DNA from: Maniola hyperantus
Taxonomy: Eukaryota; Arthropoda; Insecta; Lepidoptera; Nymphalidae
Length of the DNA stretch: 64,000 nt
Reading direction: 5' to 3'
Assembly (NCBI RefSeq): GCF_902806685.2
Contig: NC_048550.1
Span: 12,257,383 to 12,321,382 of the forward strand
Shown here: piece by piece, positions 31,921-42,399 of the stretch
How positions within the stretch are numbered: the first letter of the stretch is position 1
Layout: every line of letters begins with the position of its first letter
Position numbers and translations under genes: made by a program
The notes under the pieces: generated by a model
The model's database searches: none
Told to the model about the DNA's origin: nothing
What the model saw: only the letters and a program-made list of their open reading frames with translations

Positions 31921-32493
31921 ACGTAGCGAAAGTACTTACTATAGTTCCAGTTACGAAAAGAAAATCTTGAAAAAAATCACTATGCTATAAGTATTATTAT
32001 ACAATAGTAAGTACAAAGTTCATTAAACAGCCATGTTCAGTACAAGGCATTAGTGGGTCAGTCAGTAAACAAAATAATTAATACCAATTGAAAGAGGACG
32101 CAAAGAATTTCGGTCTACACAACAACTTTAAAAAAGGCGGATCCATTGGCAAATTAGGCTCTTTTAAATGGAATAAATTATAATATAAAACCTCCCTATA
32201 CCGAAAATTGGAATTAAAAAAAAAAGATTCCGACGAATTGAGAACCTCCTCCTTTTTTTGAAGTCGGTTAAAAAGAAAAGAATACCCGGCTGAGTTTGTT
32301 ATGTGCTCTTCTTAGACTTGGGCGCGTTTGGAACCCTCGTAGCTTTAGTTTTAAGTTTACGTAATTAATTATTATCCATACACCATCTTACAAATCCAAC
32401 AACTGACAACCAAAAAGTGTAGAATAGTAGCTACTTTGAACAAATTATTTGGCTTCTTATTAATAGAAGAAACTGATACCATACCTGCGTAAG
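31921..32493. other. Gene-free stretch
   Basis: 32,216-32,275 has a scrap of the CCGACTTC hairpin family (GACGAATTGAGAACCTCCTC..GAAGTCGGTTA). No exon. Confidence 0.4.
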
Positions 32494-33417
32494 CTATGAT
32501 TGCCTAGTGGTTTGGACGTCCGCCTCCTAACCGGAGGTTGGGGGTTCGAACTAGAGGTGTCAAAAAATAATGTACCTAATAAATTTATTAAATATATAAA
32601 TGTATTCAAGATATTCGTTTTTAGATTAAAACAAAATTGAATACAATATATAATAAGTAGTGAAAATTTGAGAAAATCCTTCCTAAAAAATAACTCAGGC
32701 GTTCGATCTTTGATACGCCGCGCGCGGCGCGACCGAGCGACGATATTAGAATAAAATATATTAGAGGTAGGTACAGCTGAATACAAATATCGTCGCGATT
32801 CGACGGTGAATAATTATTACATCGAATTTTCGTATTGGCCTGTTACATGTTGACTGTGATGATACGAGTATGCGGCTAGTATTTTTATCATTTTGTTTGT
32901 TTCGTAATAAATTTTGAATGCAGTTTTATTTATTTGTGAACTTGAGTGTCGATAAATATTTAATGCGAATAATTGTAATGTAGATTAGGCAAAATAATGT
33001 AGATTAGGTACATTTTTGTGTTGTGATAGATTTGTGTCGCGCGTTAATAATACCTATTATAGTAGATTTGTTCTTTTTGGAAATACTTGCGTCATTTTAT
33101 AAATCGTATGAGAAAATGTTTTTCAAAGTGTAGGTATTATCATACATTTAAGTATTATAGGTAATAGGTTAGGTACGTGAAGTGGTATTGTTCTTTTTAG
33201 AAATCATCATCATCATTTTATAATTCGTATGATAATAAATATGTAGAAATGTATGATAATAAATATAGTAGTTACCTACTAAAAAGATTTTTTTATAGGT
33301 AACTCTAACTAGGTAAACTTACCTACCTATTGTATTGTAGGTATCTACTTGACATTGCTTTATCGTTCTACTTGTTTTTATTTTTACATACATAGGTAGG
33401 TACTAGGTACTGTATTC

Positions 33418-33568
33418 CGCGACAGGTTGAGATGGCAATCGGGGTATGAGGCGGGGGTGACACCCCGCACACCCGCACGTCACCCTCGCTCGCCCGCACT
33501 GGGTTAGCACAGGGGCCGTGCGGGTGTGCGGGGCATTCCCTCCCCGATTGTCATTTCGATCTGTCGCG
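33418..33568. repeat. FBK-E foldback nested in the hAT element
   Basis: CCGCGACAGGTTGAGATGGC at the left and GATCTGTCGCG at the right; GTGACACCCCGCACACCCGC / GTGCGGGTGTGCGGGGC in the middle. Complete copy. Confidence 0.8.
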
Positions 33569-33649
33569 AAGGTATGGATTGGGTACCTATTAAGAGTAAA
33601 ATTTAAAATTTAAATCAATCGAGTTAAATACAAGCTATACCCTAGTTCT

Positions 33650-33965
33650 CGACCTTATTGACGGTTATGAGAAAGTTGTTTTTTGTCATATTCTTGTTCA
33701 GTAGGTATCATTCATAGATTGTTAAAATGTTGTTCCCTATGTCAATAAGGTCGGAAATCGCTTGCACCCATTTATATGCTTGCGCCTCATGGTGAAATCG
33801 GTGCAAGCAAATCTCGACCTTATTGACGGTTATGAGAAAGTTGTTTTTTGTCATATTCTTGCTCAGTATTATTCATAGATTGCTAAAATGCTGTTTTCTG
33901 ACGTATGTCAATAAGGTCGAAAATCGATTGCACCCATTTTTCTGCTTGCGCCTCACGGTTCAAGC
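33650..33965 (+). repeat. Two direct repeats of about 155-170 bp
   Basis: Each unit starts CTCGACCTTATTGACGGTTA, has GAGAAAGTTGTTTTTTGTCA and TCATAGATTG, then ATGTCAATAAGGTCG and TTGCACCCATTT..GCTTGCGCCTCA. Within each unit CGACCTTATTGAC and GTCAATAAGGTCG are inverted, so each can fold. Confidence 0.8.
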
Positions 33966-34364
33966 AATTTTTTTTTTGTAACAAAATAATGTAACGTTAA
34001 TAATTATTAAATATTTGTCTGTAACACGTGATAATATTGTGATACACACATGAACCTGTATTTGACACCTCTAGTTCGAACCCGGGCACGCACCTCTAAC
34101 TTTTCGAAGTTATGTTCGTTTTAGTTAATTAAATATCACTTGCTTTAACGGTAAAGGAAAACATAGTGAGGAAACCTGCATGCCTGAGTTCTCCATAATG
34201 TTCTCAAAGGTGTGTGAAGTCTAGCAATCCGCACATGGCCATGGTAGACATATCGCCAAAACCCTTCTCACTCTGCGAGGAGACCCGTGCTCTGTAGTGA
34301 GCCGGCGATGGGTTGATCACGATGGTGATGATATTCCATACCTACGTTCCTACTTCCTATAGGA

Positions 34365-34528
34365 AGTATAATAATATTGTAAATTGATCACTTGAAAAGA
34401 GCAACCGCCGAGTTTCTTGCTGGTTCTTCTCGGTAGGAGGCATTCCGAACCAGTGGTAAATTAAACTAGTTTCAAAAGCACTTGTAATAAGTCTACTTGA
34501 GTAAAAATATATTGTATTCTATTCTATA
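34365..34528 (+). repeat. LINE 3' tail
   Basis: GAGCAACCGCCGAGTTTCTT, GCTGGTTCTTCTCGGTAGGA, CATTCCGAACCAGTGG and a (TTCTA)n end. Similar to 36,458-36,631. Confidence 0.7.
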
Positions 34529-34867
34529 GGTACATTTTTAAGTGACGGTCTAAAATGGCTTATTCGAATGGATCTCCAGTCTATAATAGTTAAATAATAG
34601 CTCTATGAGTGTATAATAATATGTCGTAATATATAAACGATTTTTAAATCGTCTCTAATTAATTAAGATATAAACAATATGACATGGACTGTAAGTAGGT
34701 ATATTTGAGAAACATGCATGGCATGACACACAGTCTCTATTGTTTTGAATCTAAACGTTAGGTTAGATCACACTATAGACATGTTGCGTGACAACTAGTT
34801 GTAACCGGGGCTATTGCAACTGGTAAAACATAAAGCAAAAGTGCAAACATCAGAATTTAATATATGT
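34529..34867. other. Gene-free stretch, nothing recognised
   Basis: No exon, no family. Confidence 0.35.
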
Positions 34868-34948
34868 GATACTAGATGATGCCCGCGACTTTGTCCGCGT
34901 GGATTTGGGTTTTTGAAATTCCCGTGGGAACTCTTTGATTTTCCGGAT
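34868..34948 (-). repeat. HEL 3' end interrupted by IR430
   Basis: CTAGATGATGCCCGCGACTT through GTGGGAACTCTTTGATTTTC, where IR430 begins. Confidence 0.65.
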
Positions 34949-35262
34949 AAAAACCGGCCAAGTGCGAGTCAGACTCGCCCACTGAGGGTTCCGTACTACA
35001 ATCGTATTTTAGCGACATTTTGTACGATAAATCAAAAACTAGTATGAATAAAAATAAATAAAAATCTGTTTTAGAATGTACAGGTAAAGTCCTTTCATAT
35101 GATACCCCACTTGATATAACAATCTTACTTTGAATGTCGAAAATAGCAATATTTGTTCGAAACACATTTTAATTTTTTTCTTTTCACAAATTCACGGTTT
35201 TCAGATTTTTCCCCTAATGTCTGATATAAGCCCTACCTACCTGCCAAATTTCATGTTTTCAC
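34949..35262 (-). repeat. IR430 element, left end missing
   Basis: AAAACCGGCCAAGTGCGAGT, GTTCCGTACTACAATCGTAT, TTTCATATGATACCCCACTT, CTACCTACCTGCCAAATTTC, then a break. Confidence 0.75.
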
Positions 35263-35477
35263 TTTCACTTAACCATTTAAGAGTGATCTGTCTCACGTCG
35301 TGTCGGGGCAAGTGTACAATGTCCGCGTCAGACGGGGCTCTAAGATAAATTGCCCCGACAATGACCGCAAACCTGTCAGCGAAATTGTACATTATTTGAG
35401 AAAAATAATGATATACTCGAGCGACGGGACAGGAATTCTAAATTTATTTTCAGCTTTACGAGTTTCACACATTGGTA

Positions 35478-35742
35478 TAGTACGCGTCAGATCGAGATGG
35501 CAAACGGGGTGGGTGGGGACGTTGTCTCTGTCACTCATACCTATGTGATCGTCGGTCGGTCTCAACAATAGAGACAGTGCTCTACAAAACCGCTACCTCT
35601 TTCTAAAGGTCGATGTACATTATTTTCTGCCGCGTACTGTATAAAGTAGACCCCCACTAAGAAACGGTTTCGGCAAATCCCAACGAAATCCTTGAAAATA
35701 CCTAAATCTATGCGGACAAAGCCGCAGGTTCAAGCTAGTATT
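35478..35742. repeat. FBK-E half, FBK-F half and HEL 3' end in series
   Basis: 35,478-35,520 TAGTACGCGTCAGATCGAGA; 35,521-35,640 GTTGTCTCTGTCACTCATAC to AAAGGTCGATGTACATTA and TTTTCTGCCGCGTACT; 35,641-35,742 diverged HEL end GCCGCAGGTTCAAGCTAGT. Three truncated elements abut. Confidence 0.6.
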
Positions 35743-36105
35743 GAATAAGAATTAAGTACCAATTCTAATGATAAAAACAAAATATGATAAAATATCACCC
35801 AAGCGATTTAAGCGAAGAGAATTAGCGATAAATATTATTCTCCGTATTAGGCTAGACTTTAGAACAAGATCTATCTACCTACTTGTAATTCAAGCCAAGT
35901 CAATTTGAATTTGTCAATTTACAGAGGCATTACATTTCAGCGTCATGGGAGTGCGCTTAAAATGGTTAATCGTGTCTATCAAGTAGACTGGATGATTGAT
36001 AGATTGCTAGAATAGCTGCGTTCGATTAAATAACATGTTCGCATTGATTTATTCACCACAATCTGTTTATTGGTTAACGTCCCAACTACGGGCAGGCGTA
36101 TCTAT
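35743..36105. other. Gene-free stretch, nothing recognised
   Basis: No exon, no family. Confidence 0.35.
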
Positions 36106-36742
36106 AGTACGCGACACGTCGAGATAGCAATCGGAGAGGGAACGCTCCGCCACACACAAATAAATCAGTATAAAACAAAAAAATCGGTGATTTCCACGAC
36201 AAACTAGGAACCATAATATGCTTGCAACTCCTACGCTTCGCCAAAGTGGGAAAGTCATTTGTAGGAATGAGTGTAATATTTTACAATAAAATTCCACAAA
36301 AAAATTTAGACTTGCCTTTACACAATTTTAATAAATCTATTAAAAGTATGCTCTTCAAAGAAAGCATATTATACAGTCGAAGACTATGTAAATGATAAGA
36401 AAGCTTGGATTTGACTCGTTCCAGCAATGCACGGGGCTGCAATTGCTTGTACAGTATGGTATAATAATATTGTAAAATAGCATATACTTGAAAAGAGCAA
36501 CCTCCGAGTTTCTTGCTGGTTCTTCTCGGTAGGAACGGGCATTATGAACCAGTGAATTAAACTAGTTGACGATTCAAAAGCACTTGTAAAAGTTTACTTG
36601 AATAAAAAAATATTCTATGCTATTCTATTCTACCCGCACAGCCCCCGCGCTAACCTGCTGCGGCATAGCGCGGGTGACGTGCGGATGTGCGGGGCGTTCC
36701 CCACCTCGTACGCCGATTGCCATCTTGACCTATCGCGTACTA
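36106..36742. repeat. FBK-E element split by a LINE insertion
   Basis: Left piece 36,106-36,157 (ATAGTACGCGACACGTCGAG .. GCTCCGCCACACAC) and right piece 36,632-36,742 (ACCCGCACAGCCCCCGCGCT .. TGACCTATCGCGTACTATAG) together match one intact FBK-E. The 474 bp between them ends in a LINE tail (36,458-36,631: GAGCAACCTCCGAGTTTCTT .. (TTCTA)n). Confidence 0.65.
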
Positions 36743-36924
36743 TAGATACTTTAAAAGCGTCTTATCTACACATAACTACCAATGTTTGGTGATTCGTTCC
36801 TTTAAAATCGGCTAATCGACGTCTTTCAACGTTAACTCTGATTGATAGATCCAAAGAAAAGCGTCGTCATTCCAGCTCCATTAAATAACATCATACGTAA
36901 GGTATTCACTTAGTACGGCTCCAC

Positions 36925-37395
36925 TATCGGCAAATGATTCGAGCTCGGGCAAGTTTTGTGATAGCTCGGCATTCGGCAAACCAACTAGCCACACTATTCG
37001 GGATCCGGGAAATCCCGAATAGTGTGGCTAGTGTGAATAGTGTGGTCCCGGGATTCGGGATGCGTGTTAACGCGAATTATGTGGCCCGGCGGCAATCGTA
37101 TCGTTTCGCACATTCGCGAATAGTTTCTAGGGGTCCGTACCTACCTAGAGGGTGCTAACGGGACGGGACGGAGTGCGACTTGTACTTGGCTGATTTTTTT
37201 TAATTTCGCGCGGAAATTATTTGTTTTTCCGGGATATTATATCTAAAAAACAGTGTGGACTATTCGCTGTTACAGAATACAGGTTCTGTGGCCGTCGGAC
37301 GCAAAACAATCCACTTTGCGCGAATGTGCGGAACGATACGATTGCCGCCGGCCACACAATTCGCGATATCACGAATCTCGATAGTGGAGTCCTAC
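36925..37395. repeat. Large foldback with an insert
   Basis: ACTATCGGCAAATGATTCGA.. and GCGGCAATCGTATCGTTTCG, CACATTCGCGAATAG on the left are mirrored by GCGAATGTGCGGAACGATAC, GATTGCCGCCGGCCACA and CTCGATAGTGGAGTC on the right. A nested hairpin is at about 36,990-37,025 (ACACTATTCGGGAT / ATCCCGAATAGTGT-type). A 37,140-37,250 segment separates the arms. Confidence 0.55.
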
Positions 37396-37571
37396 CATTA
37401 GAGACTATACATAACTACATGGCACACAGTCTAGTGGTAATGTGTTAACCCAACCAGTAAATGGATTATTATACTCGTGAATTATACACAAAGTGCTGCT
37501 TAGTCATTCCAACTAAATAATACTATCCAGGTACTTTCCTCGGACAAAGAAAAAGTTTTCTTTTATGTACA

Positions 37572-37792
37572 TACTAGCTTATGCTCGCGACTTCGTCCGC
37601 GTGGACTACACAAATTTCAAACCCCTATTTCACCCCCTTAAGGGTTGAATTTTCAAAAATCCTTTCTTAGCGGATGCCTACGTCATAATAGCTATCTGCA
37701 TGCCAAATTTCAGCCCGATCCGTCCAATAGTTTGATCTGTGCGTTGATAGATCAGTCAGTCAGTCACCTTTTCCTTTTATATTTAGACTATG
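37572..37792 (-). repeat. HEL-B element, full
   Basis: ACTAGCTTATGCTCGCGACT at the left, CACCCCCTTAAGGGTTGAAT, CTGCATGCCAAATTTCAGCC, CAGTCAGTCAGTCACC at the right. Confidence 0.8.
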
Positions 37793-38304
37793 GGCCTCAT
37801 AAGAAAGCTCAGTCTCTGGACGGGCGATGATGGAGGGAACTATGCTTGAAGTTTCAAAGAAGGATTAAATCAGAAATGAGGAGATCCGTAGAAAGATGCA
37901 GAGTAAATTAACGGAACAAGTAATTTTAAAAAGTTTTCAAAAAATCCTCGAATGCGGTTTGCACTGCATTAAAGTTTATTAACTTTAAATTTTTATCAAA
38001 TTGAAAGTTACTTAATTAAAATATTATGTAATCACTAATGACGTAACATTTATCAAAATCGGTTGAGCCATTAAGTAGTAACGAGTAGACAAAGGAACGG
38101 ACATAATACATAGGGACATAAAGGTCAAAAATATAAGCCTCTTTTTGGGCTTCGCTGCAGTGAGTGAGGGTAAAAACAGCCGAACGGGTTGCGAAGCTGA
38201 AGTGGCAATGGGCGGGGCACATACTCGTAGTTCGAAGAACTTGGGTTCCCACAATGTTCGAATGGCGACCTCACATCGGGAAGCGCAGCGTAAGCAGATT
38301 AAAA
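37793..38304. other. Gene-free stretch with a LINE scrap
   Basis: 38,178-38,295 (+) encodes a broken RVAKLKWQWAGHI-like tail (GTTGCGAAGCTGAAGTGGCA). Otherwise nothing recognised. Confidence 0.5.
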
Positions 38305-38740
38305 ATCTGGCCAAGTGCGATTCAGACTCGCGCACCGAGCGTTCCGTACTACAGTCGTATTTTTTCAACATTTTGCAAGATAAATCAAAAACTATTATGC
38401 GTAAAAATAAATAAAAATCTGTTTTAGAATGTACAGGTAAAGCCCTTTCACTACCCCACTTGGTATATTAATCTTATTTTGAAAGTTAAAAATACTATTT
38501 ATTTCTTCATGAACACATTTTAATTTTTGTTTTCGTGATGTAAACACAATTCACGGTTTTCGGATTTTTCCCCATAAGTGTGTTTTAAGAACTATCTGCC
38601 AAATTAGTTAATAATTGCCAAATTTTATGATTCTAGGTCAACGGGAAGTACCCTATAGGTTTCTTGACAGACACGACAGACAGACAACGATGTGATCCTA
38701 TAAGAGTTCCTTTATTCCTTTTGAGGTACGGAACCCAAAA
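38305..38740 (-). repeat. IR430 element, nearly complete
   Basis: GGCCAAGTGCGATTCAGACT, GTTCCGTACTACAGTCGTAT, TGATTCTAGGTCAACGGGAA, GGTACGGAACCCAAAAAAT. One internal duplication of TGCCAAATT near 38,600. Confidence 0.75.
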
Positions 38741-39188
38741 AATTAAAAAGTACAATAAAAAAAAATAAAAAAAAATCTTTTATTTACAAAAACAAGTTAT
38801 TTTGGCGTCGTTTACACTCCACACTAGGTTAAACCTGTGACGTGGGGATCATATAGTTCCTAGTGGGTTTTCCTTAAGGAAAGTTTAACGGTATAGGTAT
38901 ATCTTGTACGATGGTACGGAACCCTTTGTGTGCGACTCCGACTCGCACTAGAGTCTACACCGGTTTAATTTGGAAAAAAGCGACATGTTATGCCCGAGTT
39001 CAGAATTAGCGTCGAATTTTCATTGAAAGCCCGGCGGGAAAACAAAAGGAAATGGCGGATAATCGCATAACTTGGGCATGCAACAGTCGGAAATAGACTC
39101 TCGAGCGGAAGCTTGGCCGTGGAAATCATTTCACATCTCGGCAAAAAGTTTGCTCTCATTTTGCAACCTATCTTTTTTTAAATTCCGT
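38741..39188. other. Gene-free stretch, perhaps a LINE tail
   Basis: Begins with an A-rich tract followed by TTTTATTTACAAAAACAAGT. The end carries an IR430-like GGTACGGAACCCTTTGTGTG scrap (38,915). No exon. Confidence 0.35.
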
Positions 39189-39470
39189 AGTTTTTAGGGT
39201 TCCGTACCTCAAAAGGAAAAACGGAAGCCTTATAGGATCACTTTGTTGTATGTCTGTCTGTCTGTCGGTCTTTCAAGAAACCTACAGGTAACCTTATTTC
39301 ACCCCCTTAGGGGTGCAATTTCCAAAAATCCTTTCTATTATGACGTCATAATAGCTATGTGCATGCCAAACAGCCCGATCCGTCCAGTAGTTTGAACTGT
39401 GCGTTGATAGATCAGTCAATCAATCAGTCAGTCAGTCAGTCACCTTTTGCTTTGATATAATTATTTAGAT
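39189..39470. repeat. IR430 left end fused to a HEL-B fragment
   Basis: 39,189-39,290 (+): TTTAGGGTTCCGTACCTCAA, GGATCACTTTG, AAGAAACCTACAGG. 39,291-39,470 (-): ATTTCACCCCCTTAGGGGTG to GTCAGTCAGTCAGTCACC. Confidence 0.7.
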
Positions 39471-39540
39471 GAAAGTTTTCTTCTCCATCACGCCACTATG
39501 ACTTTTAAATCGATCTGGCTGAAAGATTGCTTATAGCTTA

Positions 39541-39720
39541 AAGCCTCAATAGCTCAACGGGTAAAGGAGTGGACTGAAAACCGAAAGGTCGACGGTTCAA
39601 ACCCCGCCCGTTGCACTATTGTCGTACCTACTCCTAGCACAAGCTTGATGCTTAATTGGAGAGTAAAGGGGAATATCAGTCATTTAACATGGCTAATATT
39701 CTTTAAAAAAAATCCACCCT
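39541..39720 (+). repeat. SINE-3 (tRNA-Phe-like), best copy
   Basis: GCCTCAATAGCTCAACGGGT (A box region), GGACTGAAAACCGAAAGGTC (resembles the anticodon arm of tRNA-Phe with GAA) and GGTTCAAACCCCG (B box), then a TCCTAGCACAAGCTTGATGC body. An acceptor stem does not close properly, so this is a SINE head and not a tRNA gene. Confidence 0.75.
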
Positions 39721-39960
39721 GAAATAACTCGTAAAGTCGAAGAGTTCCCAGGATTTTTGAAAAACTAAATCCAGGCGAAGTCTAGGCATCAGCTAATAGT
39801 CCTCATAGAACGAACGAACGTGGAAATTAGATGATTCAGCAACTCGGTAATTCCGGTTCGACATTGAGTGGTCCGGCCGGTTTTTATGTCGCTATTAAAA
39901 ACCGGTCAAATGCGAGTCGGCCTCGCACACGAAGGGTTCCGTACCCTAGTACAATATATT
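39721..39960. repeat. HEL 3' scrap and IR430 right-end scrap
   Basis: 39,722-39,803 ends GAAGTCTAGGCATCAGCTAA. 39,895-39,953 has AAACCGGTCAAATGCGAGTC and GAAGGGTTCCGTACC on the minus strand. Confidence 0.55.
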
Positions 39961-40021
39961 ATACCTAACTCTTTAATGTAGAACACTGCAAGTTTAATGA
40001 CAGACTGCGCTACCTATATGT

Positions 40022-40255
40022 GACTAGCTTATGCTCGCGACTTCGTTCGCGTGGACTACACAAATTTCAAAACCCTATTTCACCCCCTTAGGGGTTGAAT
40101 TTTCAAAAACCCTTTCTTAGCGGATGCCTACCTACGTCATAATAGCTATCTGCATGCCAAATTTCAGTCCGATCCGTCCAATAGTTTGAGCTGTGCGTTG
40201 ATAGATCAATCAGTCAGTCAGTCACCATTTCTTTTTATATATTATATTTAGATTT
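40022..40255 (-). repeat. HEL-B element, full
   Basis: ACTAGCTTATGCTCGCGACT, CACCCCCTTAGGGGTTGAAT, AATAGCTATCTGCATGCCAA, GATCAATCAGTCAGTCAGTC. Confidence 0.8.
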
Positions 40256-40680
40256 ACCTAGTAAGTAAACTGTTTTTTTTGTGAACACATTTGTGATGTA
40301 TATAACCACAAATTCACGGTTTTCGGATTTTTCCTTTCCTTGTGCTATAAGACCTACCTACCTGTCTCATGATTGTAGGTCTACGGCAAGTACCCTATAG
40401 GTTTGCTTGACAGACACGACAGGCAACCGGACAGACAGACAGAAAACAAAGTGTATACCCTAAGGTTGCCTGGAAGAGATCGCTATTTTAGCGATAAGGC
40501 CGCCTATTGTACATGCTGTATTTGTTATATGTCTATTGTTTTTGTTTTGGTGTACAATAAAGCATATTTTACTTTTTACTTTACTTTACCCTATAAGGGT
40601 TTCTTTTTTCCTATTGAATAGAATAGAATAGAATAGAATAGAATTAAGAAATATTATTGAGATACGGAATCCTAAAAACC
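40256..40680 (-). repeat. IR430 fragment split by a LINE tail and a (GAATA)n run
   Basis: ACCACAAATTCACGGTTTTC, TAGGTTTGCTTGACAGACAC and GATACGGAATCCTAAAAA belong to IR430. At 40,457-40,588 a LINE tail (GGTTGCCTGGAAGAGATCGC .. TTTTACTTTAC) is inserted; ACCCTA flanks it on both sides. (GAATA)n follows at about 40,612-40,645. Confidence 0.7.
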
Positions 40681-41060
40681 GTTGAGATGTCCTTGATCGC
40701 ACACCGTTCAATTAGCTGGTAGGTAGACAGGTAACTCTTAATTGATTCATTGTCTTAAAAATACTATGCGAAACTCGTGACTGCAAAAAATATTCAATAA
40801 CAGATCGTATGGACAGGGCCATAGAACAAACAAAATGGCACCGACTCAGTGGTGCTTTAGCACCAATGCAATCTCAGTGACGTCTGGATTTCAAACGGGT
40901 CGTTCATTAGTATCTAAGAGGTGGCGCTGATTTATTTGGTTCCAAAATCTTAAAAAATTTTGTTCGCTTGAATTATCTTGTCATTTATATCGATGATAAC
41001 AATATTCAAATTGGACTCTGATTAGTGGCTGATGACCACTGACTGAGGAACCGAGTGATC
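40681..41060. other. Gene-free stretch, nothing recognised
   Basis: No exon, no family. Confidence 0.35.
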
Positions 41061-41196
41061 TTAAGGCGAACTTTGACTTTATTCAGACTTAAGACACTGT
41101 TAGAACGAGATAGCGTTTATAGTATGTCGCAGGGATAAATCTGTCTCGTTTTAACTGAAACTTAGAGTCTAAGCAAAGGTAAAGTACGCTGCACGG
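41061..41196. repeat. FBK-G foldback, diverged
   Basis: GCGAACTTTGACTTTATTCA, AGACACTGTTAGAACGAGAT and its partner TCTGTCTCGTTTTAACTGAA, then TCTAAGCAAAGGTAAAGTAC. Confidence 0.65.
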
Positions 41197-41227
41197 AGTA
41201 AGAAAATCTCCAGTCTATGTTCACGTA

Positions 41228-41538
41228 TCGTCATCATCATGATCAATTCATCGCCGGCTCACTACAGAGCACGGGTCTCCTCTCAGAGTGAGAAGGGGTT
41301 TGGCCAGTCTCACGCTGGCCATGTGCGGATTGGTAGACTTCACACACCTTTGAGAACATTATGGAGAACTCTCAGACATGCAGGTTTTCACACGATGTTT
41401 TCCTTCACCGTTAAAGCAAGTGATATTTAACTAATTAAAACGCACATAACTCCGAAAAGTTAGAGGTGCGTGCCCGGGATCGAACCCCCGACCTCCGATC
41501 AGAAGGCGGACGTCCTAACCACTAGGCTATCACAGCTT
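41228..41538 (-). repeat. SINE-2, complete
   Basis: On the minus strand: GCTGTGATAGCCTAGTGGTT (A box), GGGGGTTCGATCCCGGGCAC (B box), CTTTAACGGTGAAGGAAAAC, AATGTTCTCAAAGGTGTGTG and a (ATG)n tail. It is the best SINE-2 reference copy in the window. Confidence 0.85.
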
Positions 41539-42164
41539 TTTAATGTTTTTTAATGTTGTAACCGCAAATGTTCATGGGCGGCGGTAATCACTTAACATCA
41601 GGTGACCCGCCTGCTCGGCATTTTTATTAAAAAAAGAACAACAGTCGAATTAGAATAGTTCGCAGTTTTCTCCCTACCATTGTAGTTATCTGCCTACTAT
41701 ACGCACGACTCGAATTCTGTCGCTCGTTAAAAAGCGATTTGTTACGTTGTGGGTCAGAACTCGGCAGCCCAGTGAATAAAGCGACCACTCCACTGGGTCA
41801 GGGTCCGATTATCGGATTAGGTTTACTGTACCTACCAGCTACCTACAGGTCGCTGAATTGATTTCGACTTAAGAGATTTTCTTACAAAACGCTGATAAGT
41901 CCGAATATCGTCTCTATATATTATTTAAAAATGAATCGCTAAATGTGTTGCTGATCGCAAATCTCTAGAACAGCTGAACCGATTTCGCTAATTCTTTTTT
42001 ATATTCCTTGAAGTACGAGGATGGTTCTTACGGAGAGAAATTTTTTAAAAATTGTCAGTATTAAAAAAAATAAAAAAATAAAGATGCGCGACTGTTAGGC
42101 GGTACGAAGTTCGCCGGGTCAGCTAGTATCTCTATTCTCTATAAAATCTATACCATAAAAGCCC
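41539..42164. other. Gene-free stretch with one repeat scrap
   Basis: 41,570-41,615 (GGGCGGCGGTAATCACTTAA, GGTGACCCGCCTGCTCG) is a common lepidopteran repeat motif. Nothing else. Confidence 0.4.
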
Positions 42165-42365
42165 GGAAGTTGGAGTACTTCGGCCACATTTTGAGGAATA
42201 GCAAATACGACCTCCTTCAAGCTCATTATTCAGGGGAAAATAGCCGGCAGAAGACAACCTGGCCGAAGAAGAACATCGTGGCTAAAGAATTTACGCCAAT
42301 GGTACGGGAAGAGTACCGAGAAGACAGACAGCTCTAATTATTACAGACGGCATTTCAAGAAGAAG
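42165..42365 (+). pseudogene. LINE ORF2 fragment
   Basis: Plus-strand frame RKLEYFGHILRNSKYDLLQ then GKIAGRRQPGRRRTS-like sequence across a frame change and WLKNLRQWYGKS. Typical RT C-terminal tail (YFGHI.R...Y.LLQ), no catalytic core. Confidence 0.7.
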
Positions 42366-42399
42366 ATAAAATCTAGCTTATTTTTAACAGAGCATCTAC

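Larger units (their letters stand above)
32552..34073. mobile_element. Non-autonomous hAT-like DNA transposon, 1,522 bp
   Basis: Terminal inverted repeats TAGAGGTGTCAAA at 32,552 and TTTGACACCTCTA ending at 34,073 are exact over 13 bp. They are flanked by the 8-bp direct repeat GTTCGAAC (32,544-32,551 and 34,074-34,081). An 8-bp duplication with T at position 2 and A at position 7, and TIRs of this type, are hallmarks of the hAT superfamily. No transposase frame is present; the interior is AT-rich, holds an FBK-E element at 33,418-33,568 and two long direct repeats at 33,650-33,960. Mobilisation would need a transposase supplied elsewhere. Confidence 0.85.
32494..34330 (+). repeat. SINE-2 split by a hAT-like insertion
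   Basis: Head at 32,494-32,551 (TGCCTAGTGGTTTGGACGTC, GGGGGTTCGAAC) and body at 34,074-34,330 (CCCGGGCACGCACCTCTAAC, GAGGAAACCTGCATGCCTGA, ATGTTCTCAAAGGTGTGTGA) form one SINE once the intervening element and one copy of GTTCGAAC are ignored. The break falls in the B box. Confidence 0.85.

Noticed and set aside
39541..39616. Possible tRNA-Phe gene
   Set aside because: A and B boxes and a GAA-like anticodon arm are present, but the acceptor stem does not pair well and the same sequence recurs three times with an attached body. It is a SINE head.
41470..41538. Possible tRNA gene on the minus strand
   Set aside because: It is the head of SINE-2, present in about ten copies with the same downstream body.
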